Assembly: GCF_001625655.1 (NCBI RefSeq)
Contig: NZ_AUYB01000121.1
Coordinates: forward strand, 1 to 63,913
DNA from: Pseudoalteromonas luteoviolacea DSM 6061
Lineage (GTDB): Bacteria > Pseudomonadota > Gammaproteobacteria > Enterobacterales > Alteromonadaceae
Length of the DNA: 63,913 nucleotides
Direction of reading: 5' to 3'
Position 1 is the first letter of the stretch; every line of letters starts with the position of its first letter. Under the pieces are notes generated by a model. It did not search any database. It was not told the DNA's origin and was given only the letters and a program-made list of their open reading frames with translations. Both the position numbers and the translations under genes were made by a program. Below are positions 25,695 to 34,850 of the stretch, one piece after another.

Positions 25695-27572
25695 TTAGCT
25701 GACAGCCTGAAGCTTGGGGGCTTTATTCAGAGTAATCTCTGCTGCGCCGTCATTCTTGATATTCCAAGTGATGTCCAAATTACTTTGACTGGCTAAAAAG
25801 GTTAGCGCCTCTTGTTCCATCTCTCTCACCATATTGACAAGTTCTGGACAATCAAGTTCTTTAAACATTGCCGCATAGGCACAATTAGAGATAGATATTA
25901 AAGTTGACTGTGGTCCATCTTGTGACTCTTTAAGCGTGAATAAACCAAGTTTGGCGTAGTTTCTTAACCAAGTTAGCCAATATTCTAAAATCGCATCTTC
26001 TTTTTGGTCGAACATATTAAAGGATTCCGGATTTGGCCATAACCAGCGCATTTCCATTTTTCCGGTTTCCAAAAACATCTCACGATATAACTGATAGGCT
26101 TTGTCCTTACCTAGCACTTTCCTCGCATTACCATAGCCAGAGGTAAACATACTCATGTCTTTAGTAATAGACTGCCAAATTTCGCTATTTTCGTCCTGAT
26201 GTTTGTCCCGCCAGTGCTGTAAACGCTTGCCATCTTTGCTCCAGGCCAATAGTGTAGAAATGACAAATTTGGTGAAGCTGAAAGTGCTGGTAGCTTCTTT
26301 TAGTGCGCGCCAAATCTCTGACTTATAAAGATATTCCTGCTGTCTTTTAGCCATTTTGGGGTGTTGTTTGGTGACTGTATACCAGTTTAAGCCCAAATTT
26401 CTAAGACTATTGATGTCTGAAGAAACACTATCCACCCAACCAAACTCTTGATCTGCTTGGTGAATGCTTTGTGTGTTTGCAGGCTTTGCCGTCACACCAT
26501 AGAGTGCGAGTGTCTGCAACAGTTGTTGACGGATTGCATAAGGCAGGTGTTCTACAGCTTTGACACCATAGTTGTCAGAAAAGCACTTGTTTAGCCAACA
26601 CTCTACCGCAACACACGCCATTTTGGCTGTTAACTCGTAGGAAGAAATGACCCCATGCAATATCAACCCAGATTGTGGGTTATTATCTGGGTATACCCAT
26701 AAACAGGTATCGGGATCAGAGTCTTTTTTGGTTTTGAGCTTTTGTCCATTGTTGAAGAACATATTGGAGAAAAATGCATTCTTGCGTTCACCCAGACGGT
26801 ATTTACTCATAAACTTCGCAAATCCAAGCGTTAAGTGTTGAATATGATAGCGACTATCTAGATGCTTTATATCTATATCTTCAGCAACATATTCCTTGCC
26901 AAGCCCCGCGACTTCTGGTGTTGCGAATGGGATCAAATCGGCTGGCTTTTTCAGGGCAGGGAAAGCAAACTGGTGTTGCTCGTCTTGCCAAGGTGTATCA
27001 ATCTGTTGCCGAGTGCCTTCTCGCCAGCACGATAATTGATTGGTAAAGCTAGCCAAAATTGCTTGCGGGCTGGTCTCACCGCCACCGTACGCCGCTCCCA
27101 TATATAAACGGCACTGGTAATGGCCTATTGCAGAAGCCTTTTTATGAGCAAGCTCGGTGAGCAACAATGTTGAAATACCTGGGGAGAAACCCATGCCAGT
27201 CAACAACAAGCGTTGTTTTGACTGAGCCTCAGTATTAAGGTTAAGCACTTGATCTGCTGCATGTAGACTGTCATTGATGTCAATGGCATCAAGATCGGCA
27301 TTCAAGCATAATTGATGTGCTTTCAAGGCAAATTTGTCCATAGGGCCTAAGGCAATCACGGCGAGATCAAATTGCTTAAGCGTTTCAATACTTTTGTCTT
27401 GGTCATTTATATCAAAAGGTACATAGTCAATGTGCTCAGGCAGCACTCCTGCTTTTGGTGCCCGCCGAGCTGCACAGCTTATTTTTAAATCACAGTGACG
27501 AGCACTGAGTAAACTGATAATGCGTCTACCAGACTCCCCGGTACCTCCTAAGACGATGATTTTTTTACTCAT
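25695..27572 (-). CDS. Saccharopine-dehydrogenase-like reductase with an extra C-terminal domain
   Basis: The protein has 625 residues. The N-terminus has a Rossmann motif, VLGGTGESGRRI, and a saccharopine dehydrogenase NADP-binding layout up to about residue 380. The remaining 240 residues (rich in Trp and helix) do not belong to this family; the last 60, with ISNCAYAAMFKELDCPELVNM, resemble an L-2-amino-thiazoline-4-carboxylate hydrolase-like domain, which I give as a weak guess. Start overlaps the stop of the gene before it (ATGA). In this locus it may reduce or process a thiazoline intermediate. No Gfo/Idh-type thiazoline reductase (Irp3/PchG) is seen. Confidence 0.75.
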   Translation of the reverse strand: MSKKIIVLGGTGESGRRIISLLSARHCDLKISCAARRAPKAGVLPEHIDYVPFDINDQDKSIETLKQFDLAVIALGPMDKFALKAHQLCLNADLDAIDINDSLHAADQVLNLNTEAQSKQRLLLTGMGFSPGISTLLLTELAHKKASAIGHYQCRLYMGAAYGGGETSPQAILASFTNQLSCWREGTRQQIDTPWQDEQHQFAFPALKKPADLIPFATPEVAGLGKEYVAEDIDIKHLDSRYHIQHLTLGFAKFMSKYRLGERKNAFFSNMFFNNGQKLKTKKDSDPDTCLWVYPDNNPQSGLILHGVISSYELTAKMACVAVECWLNKCFSDNYGVKAVEHLPYAIRQQLLQTLALYGVTAKPANTQSIHQADQEFGWVDSVSSDINSLRNLGLNWYTVTKQHPKMAKRQQEYLYKSEIWRALKEATSTFSFTKFVISTLLAWSKDGKRLQHWRDKHQDENSEIWQSITKDMSMFTSGYGNARKVLGKDKAYQLYREMFLETGKMEMRWLWPNPESFNMFDQKEDAILEYWLTWLRNYAKLGLFTLKESQDGPQSTLISISNCAYAAMFKELDCPELVNMVREMEQEALTFLASQSNLDITWNIKNDGAAEITLNKAPKLQAVS

Positions 27573-28705
27573 GCGGCCTCCTGCTCGGCAGTTTTTTCTG
27601 ATTTAGAGAGAGAAAGACCAGCCACTACACCGGCCTGTTCAAGATCTTTAATAAAGCCACTGGCATCAACAGCTTCATGCAGCATCATTGGGCCTATTTT
27701 GGTAATTTGATTGTTTAAGAATTGCTTAGCGGCGATACCAATAATAAAACCTGTTGCCTGATAGGTGTCTTCTAAAATGATTTGACCACGTTGTATGCTG
27801 CCGTCTTCACATTCAATTTGAGCATCAACGCCATACACAGGATCGAGCTTGCGCATATCTTTAGCCGAGGCCTTACATAACCATCGCGCCGCACGAGCGA
27901 TACTTTTATGGTTTTTATACATCTTGAAAATCTTTGCAACCATGCAGACAAACATAGCGCGTGGGCCTAAGTTGGCACCATAAACTTTTGCTGTTTTAAT
28001 GCCATGTTCATTGGCTAGTTGGACAATTTCTTCGGCATAAATCAACATGGTTGATACCGTACCTATAGGGGCTGGGAAGTTTGCTTTGGTGCCAGCTTTA
28101 GAAAACTTTTCAGATACAATTTGTTGGTTTTTTAAGTAGCAAAAACCGCGTTCGTGGCCAAAGTCTCCCAATCCGTGAATGATGTCCCATGCTGAGTTAT
28201 AACTCCAAGCATCTCGGCCAACATATTGTACCTCCAAAGACTTAACGGCTTTTCCATTACTACATTGCTGTATAAGGTGTGCTGGGAATACTCCAGATAA
28301 GCCCGGTAGTAATCCGACATTGATGATAAGAGGTACGTTGCTTTTGCGATGTTTTTCATGCTCATGGAGAGACGAATAAACGGGGTCGTAGCCACCTGCG
28401 TCAATAATTGGAACGTTTAACTCTTTACAGGCCAAAACTATCTGATCACCGATAATGCCAGAAGGACCAACACATGCGACCACTAGATCAACTCCTATGA
28501 GGCGGGCTTTTAGGTCATTGGTATCTTGGGCGTCCAATTGAATAGTGCTTATTCTGTCTTGGTATTGCAAAATTGTACTGGGCAATGAGGCTTTTCTGCG
28601 TGAGGCGAATATGAGCGCTGCTTCGGTATGCTGGAGCAAGTACTCTGCTGCTTTTAAGCCTACTTGACCTGTACCACCGAGCAATAACACGGATTGAGCT
28701 TGCAT
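27569..28705 (-). CDS. Saccharopine-dehydrogenase-like oxidoreductase
   Basis: The protein has 378 residues from the ATG at 28705, which follows AAGGGAG; the longer frame reading back to 28792 lies inside a terminator hairpin. The N-terminus VLLLGGTGQVGLKAAEYLL is a Rossmann NAD(P) motif. Downstream it shows the saccharopine dehydrogenase family pattern (VDLVVACVGPSG, VPIIDAGGYDP, NVGLLPGLSGVFP). Its substrate is unknown. It is translationally coupled with the 625-residue relative, so the two may form a complex acting on the siderophore chain or its product aldehyde. Confidence 0.8.
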   Translation of the reverse strand: MQAQSVLLLGGTGQVGLKAAEYLLQHTEAALIFASRRKASLPSTILQYQDRISTIQLDAQDTNDLKARLIGVDLVVACVGPSGIIGDQIVLACKELNVPIIDAGGYDPVYSSLHEHEKHRKSNVPLIINVGLLPGLSGVFPAHLIQQCSNGKAVKSLEVQYVGRDAWSYNSAWDIIHGLGDFGHERGFCYLKNQQIVSEKFSKAGTKANFPAPIGTVSTMLIYAEEIVQLANEHGIKTAKVYGANLGPRAMFVCMVAKIFKMYKNHKSIARAARWLCKASAKDMRKLDPVYGVDAQIECEDGSIQRGQIILEDTYQATGFIIGIAAKQFLNNQITKIGPMMLHEAVDASGFIKDLEQAGVVAGLSLSKSEKTAEQEAA

Positions 28706-28756
28706 GGTAACTCCCTTATTAAGCGTATCAACGCATTGATATTGTTTATATAAAGT

Positions 28757-28789
28757 AAAAGTGGCGCTAGGTTTGTGTGCGCCACTTTT
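28757..28789 (-). terminator. Terminator after the TonB receptor gene
   Basis: AAAAGTGGCGC and GCGCCACTTTT form a perfect 11-bp stem around an 11-base loop, 15 bases after the receptor stop, and T-rich sequence follows on the minus strand. It should separate receptor transcription from the two reductase genes. Confidence 0.75.
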
Positions 28790-28803
28790 CACTCCTTACT
28801 GGT

Positions 28804-30954
28804 TTAGAAATTGGTGCCTACAGTGAGGCCAATGGTTCTTGGATTTCCAGCTTCTGCCGTTACACCAAATCCAAAGTTAAATTCAACTTTTGAATAATAT
28901 TCATCGAGTGCGTTTTTCACCCATAGATGCGCATACCAATTTTCGGTTTCAAGGCCTACTTTGGCATTTAATAGGTGGAAAGCGGATTGTTTCATTTGGT
29001 TGCCTGCATCAAAGTAGTGCTCACCCATATAAATATTTTCGAGCTGTGTAAATAGGGTGTAGTCACTGTTGAGCTCTGTGCGATTGCTAACTGATAAGTT
29101 TGCGCTGAACTTTGGCGTGTTTGGCAGGCGATTGTCGGAGTAATCTTCTACTACACCAGTTGCGAAATTTAAGCTTTTATATTCGCTATAAGTGGCATCT
29201 ACATAGCTACTCGAAAAACCAACTGTCCAATCTGGGTGTGGCTGATAGCGCGATTCAAATTCAACCCCGCGACTTGCACTTTTACCCGCATTGTCAGTAA
29301 TGACTGTGGTATTTTCCAGCATTTGCTGTACTTGTTGATCGTCCAAAGATATATAGAAAGCCGTCACCGAGAAGCTCAGTTGGTTATCCAGCGCTAATGC
29401 CTTGTAGGCGATTTCGTAGTTGTTACTGTATTCAGGCTCAAAGCTTGGTTTACTTAGGTTTGGATACAGAGTGTCAAAGCCGCCAGCGCGATAGCCTTTA
29501 CTCCACGACGCATAAATTAAGTCATCATTACCTGTTTGATATGACAGTGCCAGTTTCGGCAGTACCTCACTGAACTCTTTCTCACCATCATATTGCGCTG
29601 TTACGCCTGTGGACTGGGAGTTAATGGTGATATCAGCTTCCCGTTGCTCTTTGTGATAACGCAGTCCCGCAATCACTGTAATATCATCGGTGATTGCATA
29701 GTCGACCTGTCCAAAAGCCGCCCAAGCTTGGTCGTCTTTAATGGTGATTGAGCGGTCAACCATAGGGCCGCTCCCCGGGTACATCGCTGCAAAGTTTAAA
29801 TCATTTCTGGTGGTATTATGAGTATTAGCTTGATAGGCATAGATACCAACTAGCCAATGATAGTCCTCGGTATTTTTAGAGCTCCAACGCATTTCATGGG
29901 AAAGTTGGTCAAACTTTTCAGTGGAGTTACTGTGGAATTGGTAACCTGCGTCATGGCCAGTGTCTTGGTCGGCGGTGTTAAAGTTATCCCAGTCACGCCA
30001 GCTTGTAATCGAAATAAAATCTACATTATCTCCAGCATAATCAAGCGTGATTGAGGCACCTAAAGCATCACGGTCATCGACTCCTTCAAAGTCATGTTCT
30101 ACCTGATCTGGGTTTGCTTTGATTTTTTCGATTAAACCCATGGCGTATGAATCGCCACGGAAACGCTCATAGTCCACTACGAAATTGGCTTCAAGGGTGT
30201 CCGACGCGATCCACCTCAGCTTGGTTCTCGCACTGATATCATCCCGTGCACCAAAGTCTTTATTGAGATAAGTGTTTTCAATATGACCATCGGAGTTGTG
30301 AGCTGATAGTGACACGCCAAGAAATAAGTCGTCATCGTTAATTGGCGTATTAACTCCCAACCGAACTCTTTTTGAGCCGAGATTATCTGCTGAGAATGTC
30401 CCTTTAAACTCCTGAACTTCATCAGGCTGTTTGGTGATGATATTAATGACACCAGCAAGAGAGTTACCTCCATACAATGTACCTTGAGGACCTCGCAATA
30501 CTTCAACTCGTTCGATATCCACAAGGTCTAAATCGAAAATACTGTTACTGCTATAATTGACGCCATCGACGTAAAAACCAATGGTTGGCTCGGTAAATAA
30601 CCCGGGGCCGATACCACGAATGAACACGTTGCTATCTCTTCGACCACCCCAACTATAAACATGTAGACTCGGAATTTCGTGTCCCAATTCGGTGATGGAA
30701 TATACCTCCGAATCTGCCAGTTCTTGTCCAAAAATAGCGGTTACGCTGGACGCCACTTCCATGATATTGGCTGTACGTTTTTCTGAGGTGACCTCAATAC
30801 GCTCTAAATCAATTTGTTCAGTTTGCTCATCAGCATAAACTGAACAAGCCGTAGTGCTTAGACTAAGTGCCAATACTGCACGCGAAACGTGACTGCTGAG
30901 TTTTGAAAGGGTATGACCAGATTTGGCAGCAGGTGTCAGCTGGTAACGAGACAT
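28804..30954 (-). CDS. TonB-dependent ferric siderophore receptor
   Basis: The protein has 716 residues: a signal peptide ending near VYA (residue 41), a TonB box ERIEVTS at residues 51-57, a plug domain with IRGIGPGLFTEPTIGFYVDGV and VEVLRGPQGTLYGGNSLAGVINIITKQP, and a 22-strand beta-barrel ending with NPRTIGLTVGTNF (a terminal Phe, as usual for outer-membrane proteins). The plug resembles that of FyuA, the yersiniabactin receptor. It is the last member of the uptake set and probably imports the ferric form of the siderophore made here. A C4-N-G4 box lies upstream. Confidence 0.95.
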   Translation of the reverse strand: MSRYQLTPAAKSGHTLSKLSSHVSRAVLALSLSTTACSVYADEQTEQIDLERIEVTSEKRTANIMEVASSVTAIFGQELADSEVYSITELGHEIPSLHVYSWGGRRDSNVFIRGIGPGLFTEPTIGFYVDGVNYSSNSIFDLDLVDIERVEVLRGPQGTLYGGNSLAGVINIITKQPDEVQEFKGTFSADNLGSKRVRLGVNTPINDDDLFLGVSLSAHNSDGHIENTYLNKDFGARDDISARTKLRWIASDTLEANFVVDYERFRGDSYAMGLIEKIKANPDQVEHDFEGVDDRDALGASITLDYAGDNVDFISITSWRDWDNFNTADQDTGHDAGYQFHSNSTEKFDQLSHEMRWSSKNTEDYHWLVGIYAYQANTHNTTRNDLNFAAMYPGSGPMVDRSITIKDDQAWAAFGQVDYAITDDITVIAGLRYHKEQREADITINSQSTGVTAQYDGEKEFSEVLPKLALSYQTGNDDLIYASWSKGYRAGGFDTLYPNLSKPSFEPEYSNNYEIAYKALALDNQLSFSVTAFYISLDDQQVQQMLENTTVITDNAGKSASRGVEFESRYQPHPDWTVGFSSSYVDATYSEYKSLNFATGVVEDYSDNRLPNTPKFSANLSVSNRTELNSDYTLFTQLENIYMGEHYFDAGNQMKQSAFHLLNAKVGLETENWYAHLWVKNALDEYYSKVEFNFGFGVTAEAGNPRTIGLTVGTNF

Positions 30955-31134
30955 ATTAAGTGAGCTCCTAATAACAACGAGTAGTAGAGTAGTTGGGCAC
31001 TGATTTTTTGCTGTGTCAGAAACGTGTTATTGCACTTGTTTCTTTTGGCTTATAGCCATGTGGCGGGCCCTGTTTTTATTGCCCGTTATTGTGTGAGTAA
31101 GGGTCTTTCGTCACTACCCGAAAGCGGTCATTAC

Positions 31135-31162
31135 CCCCTCTAAGCGGGTTTTTTTAGGAGGG
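31135..31162 (-). promoter_or_regulatory. C4-N-G4 box upstream of the receptor gene
   Basis: On the minus strand it reads CCTCCTAAAAAAACCCGC and then TTAGAGGGG. It shares the order 'C-rich, A-run, C-rich or AT, G4' with the boxes before the NRPS operon and the importer operon. It is the weakest of the three copies. Confidence 0.45.
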
Positions 31163-31177
31163 TTTTTCCAAGCACAA

Positions 31178-31214
31178 AATGATTAGGACGCACACATAGC
31201 ACGTCTTAATCATT
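31178..31214 (-). terminator. Terminator after the ABC-2/M1-like gene
   Basis: AATGATTAGGACG and CGTCTTAATCATT form a 13-bp stem with one G-U pair. It begins 12 bases after the stop at 31227, and the minus strand continues with ATTTTG. It should end the importer transcript before the receptor gene. Confidence 0.65.
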
Positions 31215-31226
31215 TGTAATGGGGGT

Positions 31227-34200
31227 TTACAGTTGTCTTACATTGTCGCTGTATGCAATATCAACAAACGCGCCGTTCTCGTTAAGAAAGAGCTTGCTAG
31301 GAGGCTGAGGTAAGTACATTCTCAATTTCGCTTGGCCTTGATTGAAATAGACTTCTTGAGCATGGCTTTCAAAGTCTCCTGTTTGTTCAAAGTACATCGT
31401 TACCGAGGCAGCCCCAGTATAGGGCACTCTTAAAGCCTCGCCATGTTGTTGCTCAATGCTGACAGCCTTTAGATCTGCAACAAGACTGTAGTGATTATCA
31501 TTGAGTTGCTCTATCTGTAGGTTATGGATTGTAAAGTCATGCAACACCACCTGTTGATAGAGCGCATACAGCTGTTTTTTATGCTTAGGGTGGCTCACAG
31601 CTTGTGATAGGTTGCGATACAAGTGCAGAGCTGAGACAAATTGCATTCCCTTTTGTGCATGATAACTAAGCACCACATCCTCAATTACTTGGTTAAACTT
31701 ATCTTCACCAATCAGCTGCGATGCAGCATAAACAGCAAGTTGAGATTTGCTGTTGGCATAGGGTTGATGAGTTAGAGTGAGTGCACTTTTCTCTTCTGCA
31801 GACTCTTTAGTTCGCGCAAGCAAATAATCATCGGTTATGGTGGCAAGTAATTGCTGCCTTGCCTCGCCGCTGAGCCCTGATTTAGTTAGTGCAAACCAAG
31901 TAGGGATCCCTTGTGATAGCAAAGGGTATCCTGTGGTGTTGGCTATCGCGATGTTTTGCCACCAAACTTGTGCAACGGCGCGATGCACGGTGTACGCAAG
32001 CCAATCAATACTAGGCAACTGGCGATAGTTGTGTTGCCAAGCTGCCATTTCAGGGATAAGCACTAGATTTGCACTGACTGATTGCTCCCCCATGCCCTGT
32101 GGCAATGCGGCAATTTTTAGGCTGTTGTAAGGGTATGTCCCAAACACTGACTCGCCATGCTCAAGAGCGTGTTTTGCGCGCTTAAGCATCGTTTCTATGA
32201 TGATTTCGTCTGCGTTAAAGTAAAACAGTTCGATGGGTATTTTTTGCCCTGTGTTAGGGCTTGTCCAAACGGATTGACGAGTTTGATAAGCAGCACTCAC
32301 AATGGCAGGTTTCCAATGACTGGGTGTGGTTATCTCGTACTCATAAGTTTGACGCTTATCTAAGGATTGTTGACCAACTAGCTCCCCAGGAGCGACGACG
32401 ACTTGATCGCTGGGCGCTTCGATTTTCAGTGTATAAGTTATTAAGTCAGCATCATTATGTTGATATACATCAGATGTATCAGATTGACTAAAAAAGTCTG
32501 GCGCTAACGGAGCGAGTTTAAATTTATCTCGCAGCGCGTTATCTTTGATAATCTTATCTTTTTCAAATCCTAATGTGGGCCAAAAATCGGCATCTATGTA
32601 GCTGGCGTGATTTGTTATTTTGCCAAGGTAGTTGGTTGCGCGATTGCTGTAGCCTTGATACCGAACTGAAGCTTCAATACTGAGCTGGCGACGGTGTCCA
32701 AAAGCGAGAGGAGAATTCAAATCCCACAACGAGACGTGATGTGTGTGGTCAGTCGTGACTGAAGAAAGGGTACTTCCAAAAGTACTAACTTGTTCAATCT
32801 CAGTAAAATCATTGGTATTGATGAACAGTTGTTCGATAGCTTGTTTATAGGGGTTAGTGAGTGTCAAATTAGCAATGTATTGTACAGCGCGCTTGTCTGG
32901 GTAAAGCGATATCGCAATCTCCGCATGGCTAATCTTAGGCTTTGGTTGGGTATTAAATTGACGGTATCGGCTTTCATAATCAACTTGCGCAATATAGCCG
33001 TCGGATTGAGTTTCAAATTGGCCATCGATAATCATATCTTGATGAACAGATTTTGCTTGAAAGATAAAGACAGTGCCTGCCAATAGCATTATGGCAAGTG
33101 AGCACGGCGCGACTTTTTGCGGAAGTGACATCAGTCTTTCTTTGAAAGGTGCAATCATACCCCGAGGCCAAAGCCAGCTGACCAATACCAACAGTACGCT
33201 GTAAAAGCTGAGCCAATAGAGCATCAGGTTGAGATCTCTGAGTATAAACTGCTCTGTAGATGCAAGTTCAGAGAGCTGCGCAATAGATGGCCATGCCCAC
33301 AAATACATAAAGTTTTCTACTGCGTTGGTTTCATTGAATATGGCAGGGGAAATGCACAACATCACTGCGAGTACTTGGGCTGCAACTTTTGACTGCAATA
33401 GGCCATAACTGATGATAGCAATGAAGACATAAGCGAGCATTAATGGCAGTAATACAATAAAGCTCAGATGAAGCAAACTCTGCCAGTCAGGGTCGATATA
33501 GCCTTGTATTAATTGTGCCCCCACTAATCCCGATACTGGTACCAACATCAGGACAATCGCCACAATGACTGCGCTGATGATATGACTCAACGGGGCGTGC
33601 CAATCTGGTGCGGGACAAACAGCGACCAGTTGAGCTGTATTGAGCTGGTGGTCTTTGTGACATTGATCAACAACGAAAAAAGCAGCAGCCAGCATAGTAA
33701 AAATTAAACTCGGGTAAATTAATACTGGTAGAAGCGTATAGGTCTTTGGCAAGATGGCTGAGCTGCCCTCAATCCCAGGTAAGCGATAGCTCAAGCCAGC
33801 AATAATTAACATCAAAGTTAAGGTGAACATTGAAAAGAAAAATGCTTTGTTTGTAATGATTTGTCGAGCTTGCAAATATCCTGCGTGAGCGCTGAATTTG
33901 ACCCAATAGGTGACTGCATTTTTGGTCATCAATGTAAGTGGCGATGTGTTAATTTGCCTTGATCTATGTGTTGGCTGTTGCGCTTTAGCTGCAGGTTTTG
34001 CCGAGGATGTTTGGCTGTTGCTAGTTCTGAATTTTGCCAGATCAAAGCGCCACCAAGCAATTGCAAGTAGTGTAAGTGCTAGCGCTAAATAAAGCAGACG
34101 GTTGTAAAGTAAAGCGCCGTCTAAACTCAAGAACTGAACCATTCTCTGCTCGGCTGTCCAGTAAAATATTTGTCCTTCTACCGTCACTTTACCAAGTGGG

Positions 34201-34841
34201 TCCATAATTTGCAGCCAGGGTGCTTGTGGTGCTCCATCACCAAATAAAGCAGTGATCATGACAAATGATCCGACTGCCATCATCATTGCTGCATAGGCTG
34301 GTGTAGCGCGGCCTGTTAGTGCCGTGAGTGCAAAAGGTATTGCGGTGTAAACGACACAAGCTGGCAGCACCCAAAGTAACATTGCGTGTAAAATATGCGG
34401 CCACGAGGTAGCAATAAAGTCGCTATTAGGGTAGAGCCCAAAGAGGTTGGATACCACCGGTAAAGTGACCATTGCGATTGCAACTGAGCTCATTACCAGC
34501 AGCACGATGACCAAGCATGCCAAGTACTTACCTAAAAAGTAATGCTTGCTGTTGATATCAAAGCTATATAAATAATCTGCGGTTTTAGAGTTTAGATCTC
34601 TCAAAAGCGTAGGGATCACGAGTGCGCTGCCCACGGTTGCAGCCCAAAACGTATAGTACATAAATAGGTAGTAGATAGCGTAAGGCGAATTGCGCGCAAC
34701 TCTGCCACTTTGCATCAGTGCGTCCCACTCACCGCCTAGCATCTCTCTATAGCCCATAATAATCATGGCTATCAAGCAACCCCATGTGGCTAATGAGCGC
34801 AATCGATATTTAAGCTCAAATAAAAAACTAGTTACAAACAT
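31227..34841 (-). CDS. ABC-2 permease fused to an inactive M1-aminopeptidase-like domain
   Basis: The protein has 1204 residues. Residues 1-600 hold about twelve membrane helices in two ABC-2 permease-like halves. Residues about 610-1204 have the fold and order of an M1 metallopeptidase, but the catalytic motifs are lost: the zinc motif HExxH appears as HRAVA (about residue 950, still followed by QVWWQN), and the exopeptidase GAMEN site as PQGMGEQS (about residue 914). It should therefore be a binding domain, not a peptidase. It is encoded 10 bases after the ABC ATPase gene and probably forms a transporter with it. A role in release or recycling of the siderophore is plausible but not shown. 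Confidence 0.88.
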   Translation of the reverse strand: MFVTSFLFELKYRLRSLATWGCLIAMIIMGYREMLGGEWDALMQSGRVARNSPYAIYYLFMYYTFWAATVGSALVIPTLLRDLNSKTADYLYSFDINSKHYFLGKYLACLVIVLLVMSSVAIAMVTLPVVSNLFGLYPNSDFIATSWPHILHAMLLWVLPACVVYTAIPFALTALTGRATPAYAAMMMAVGSFVMITALFGDGAPQAPWLQIMDPLGKVTVEGQIFYWTAEQRMVQFLSLDGALLYNRLLYLALALTLLAIAWWRFDLAKFRTSNSQTSSAKPAAKAQQPTHRSRQINTSPLTLMTKNAVTYWVKFSAHAGYLQARQIITNKAFFFSMFTLTLMLIIAGLSYRLPGIEGSSAILPKTYTLLPVLIYPSLIFTMLAAAFFVVDQCHKDHQLNTAQLVAVCPAPDWHAPLSHIISAVIVAIVLMLVPVSGLVGAQLIQGYIDPDWQSLLHLSFIVLLPLMLAYVFIAIISYGLLQSKVAAQVLAVMLCISPAIFNETNAVENFMYLWAWPSIAQLSELASTEQFILRDLNLMLYWLSFYSVLLVLVSWLWPRGMIAPFKERLMSLPQKVAPCSLAIMLLAGTVFIFQAKSVHQDMIIDGQFETQSDGYIAQVDYESRYRQFNTQPKPKISHAEIAISLYPDKRAVQYIANLTLTNPYKQAIEQLFINTNDFTEIEQVSTFGSTLSSVTTDHTHHVSLWDLNSPLAFGHRRQLSIEASVRYQGYSNRATNYLGKITNHASYIDADFWPTLGFEKDKIIKDNALRDKFKLAPLAPDFFSQSDTSDVYQHNDADLITYTLKIEAPSDQVVVAPGELVGQQSLDKRQTYEYEITTPSHWKPAIVSAAYQTRQSVWTSPNTGQKIPIELFYFNADEIIIETMLKRAKHALEHGESVFGTYPYNSLKIAALPQGMGEQSVSANLVLIPEMAAWQHNYRQLPSIDWLAYTVHRAVAQVWWQNIAIANTTGYPLLSQGIPTWFALTKSGLSGEARQQLLATITDDYLLARTKESAEEKSALTLTHQPYANSKSQLAVYAASQLIGEDKFNQVIEDVVLSYHAQKGMQFVSALHLYRNLSQAVSHPKHKKQLYALYQQVVLHDFTIHNLQIEQLNDNHYSLVADLKAVSIEQQHGEALRVPYTGAASVTMYFEQTGDFESHAQEVYFNQGQAKLRMYLPQPPSKLFLNENGAFVDIAYSDNVRQL

Positions 34842-34850
34842 ACGCGCTCC

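Noticed and set aside
28132..28404. A 90-codon minus-strand frame inside the reductase gene
   Set aside because: Out-of-frame shadow; no family or start signal.
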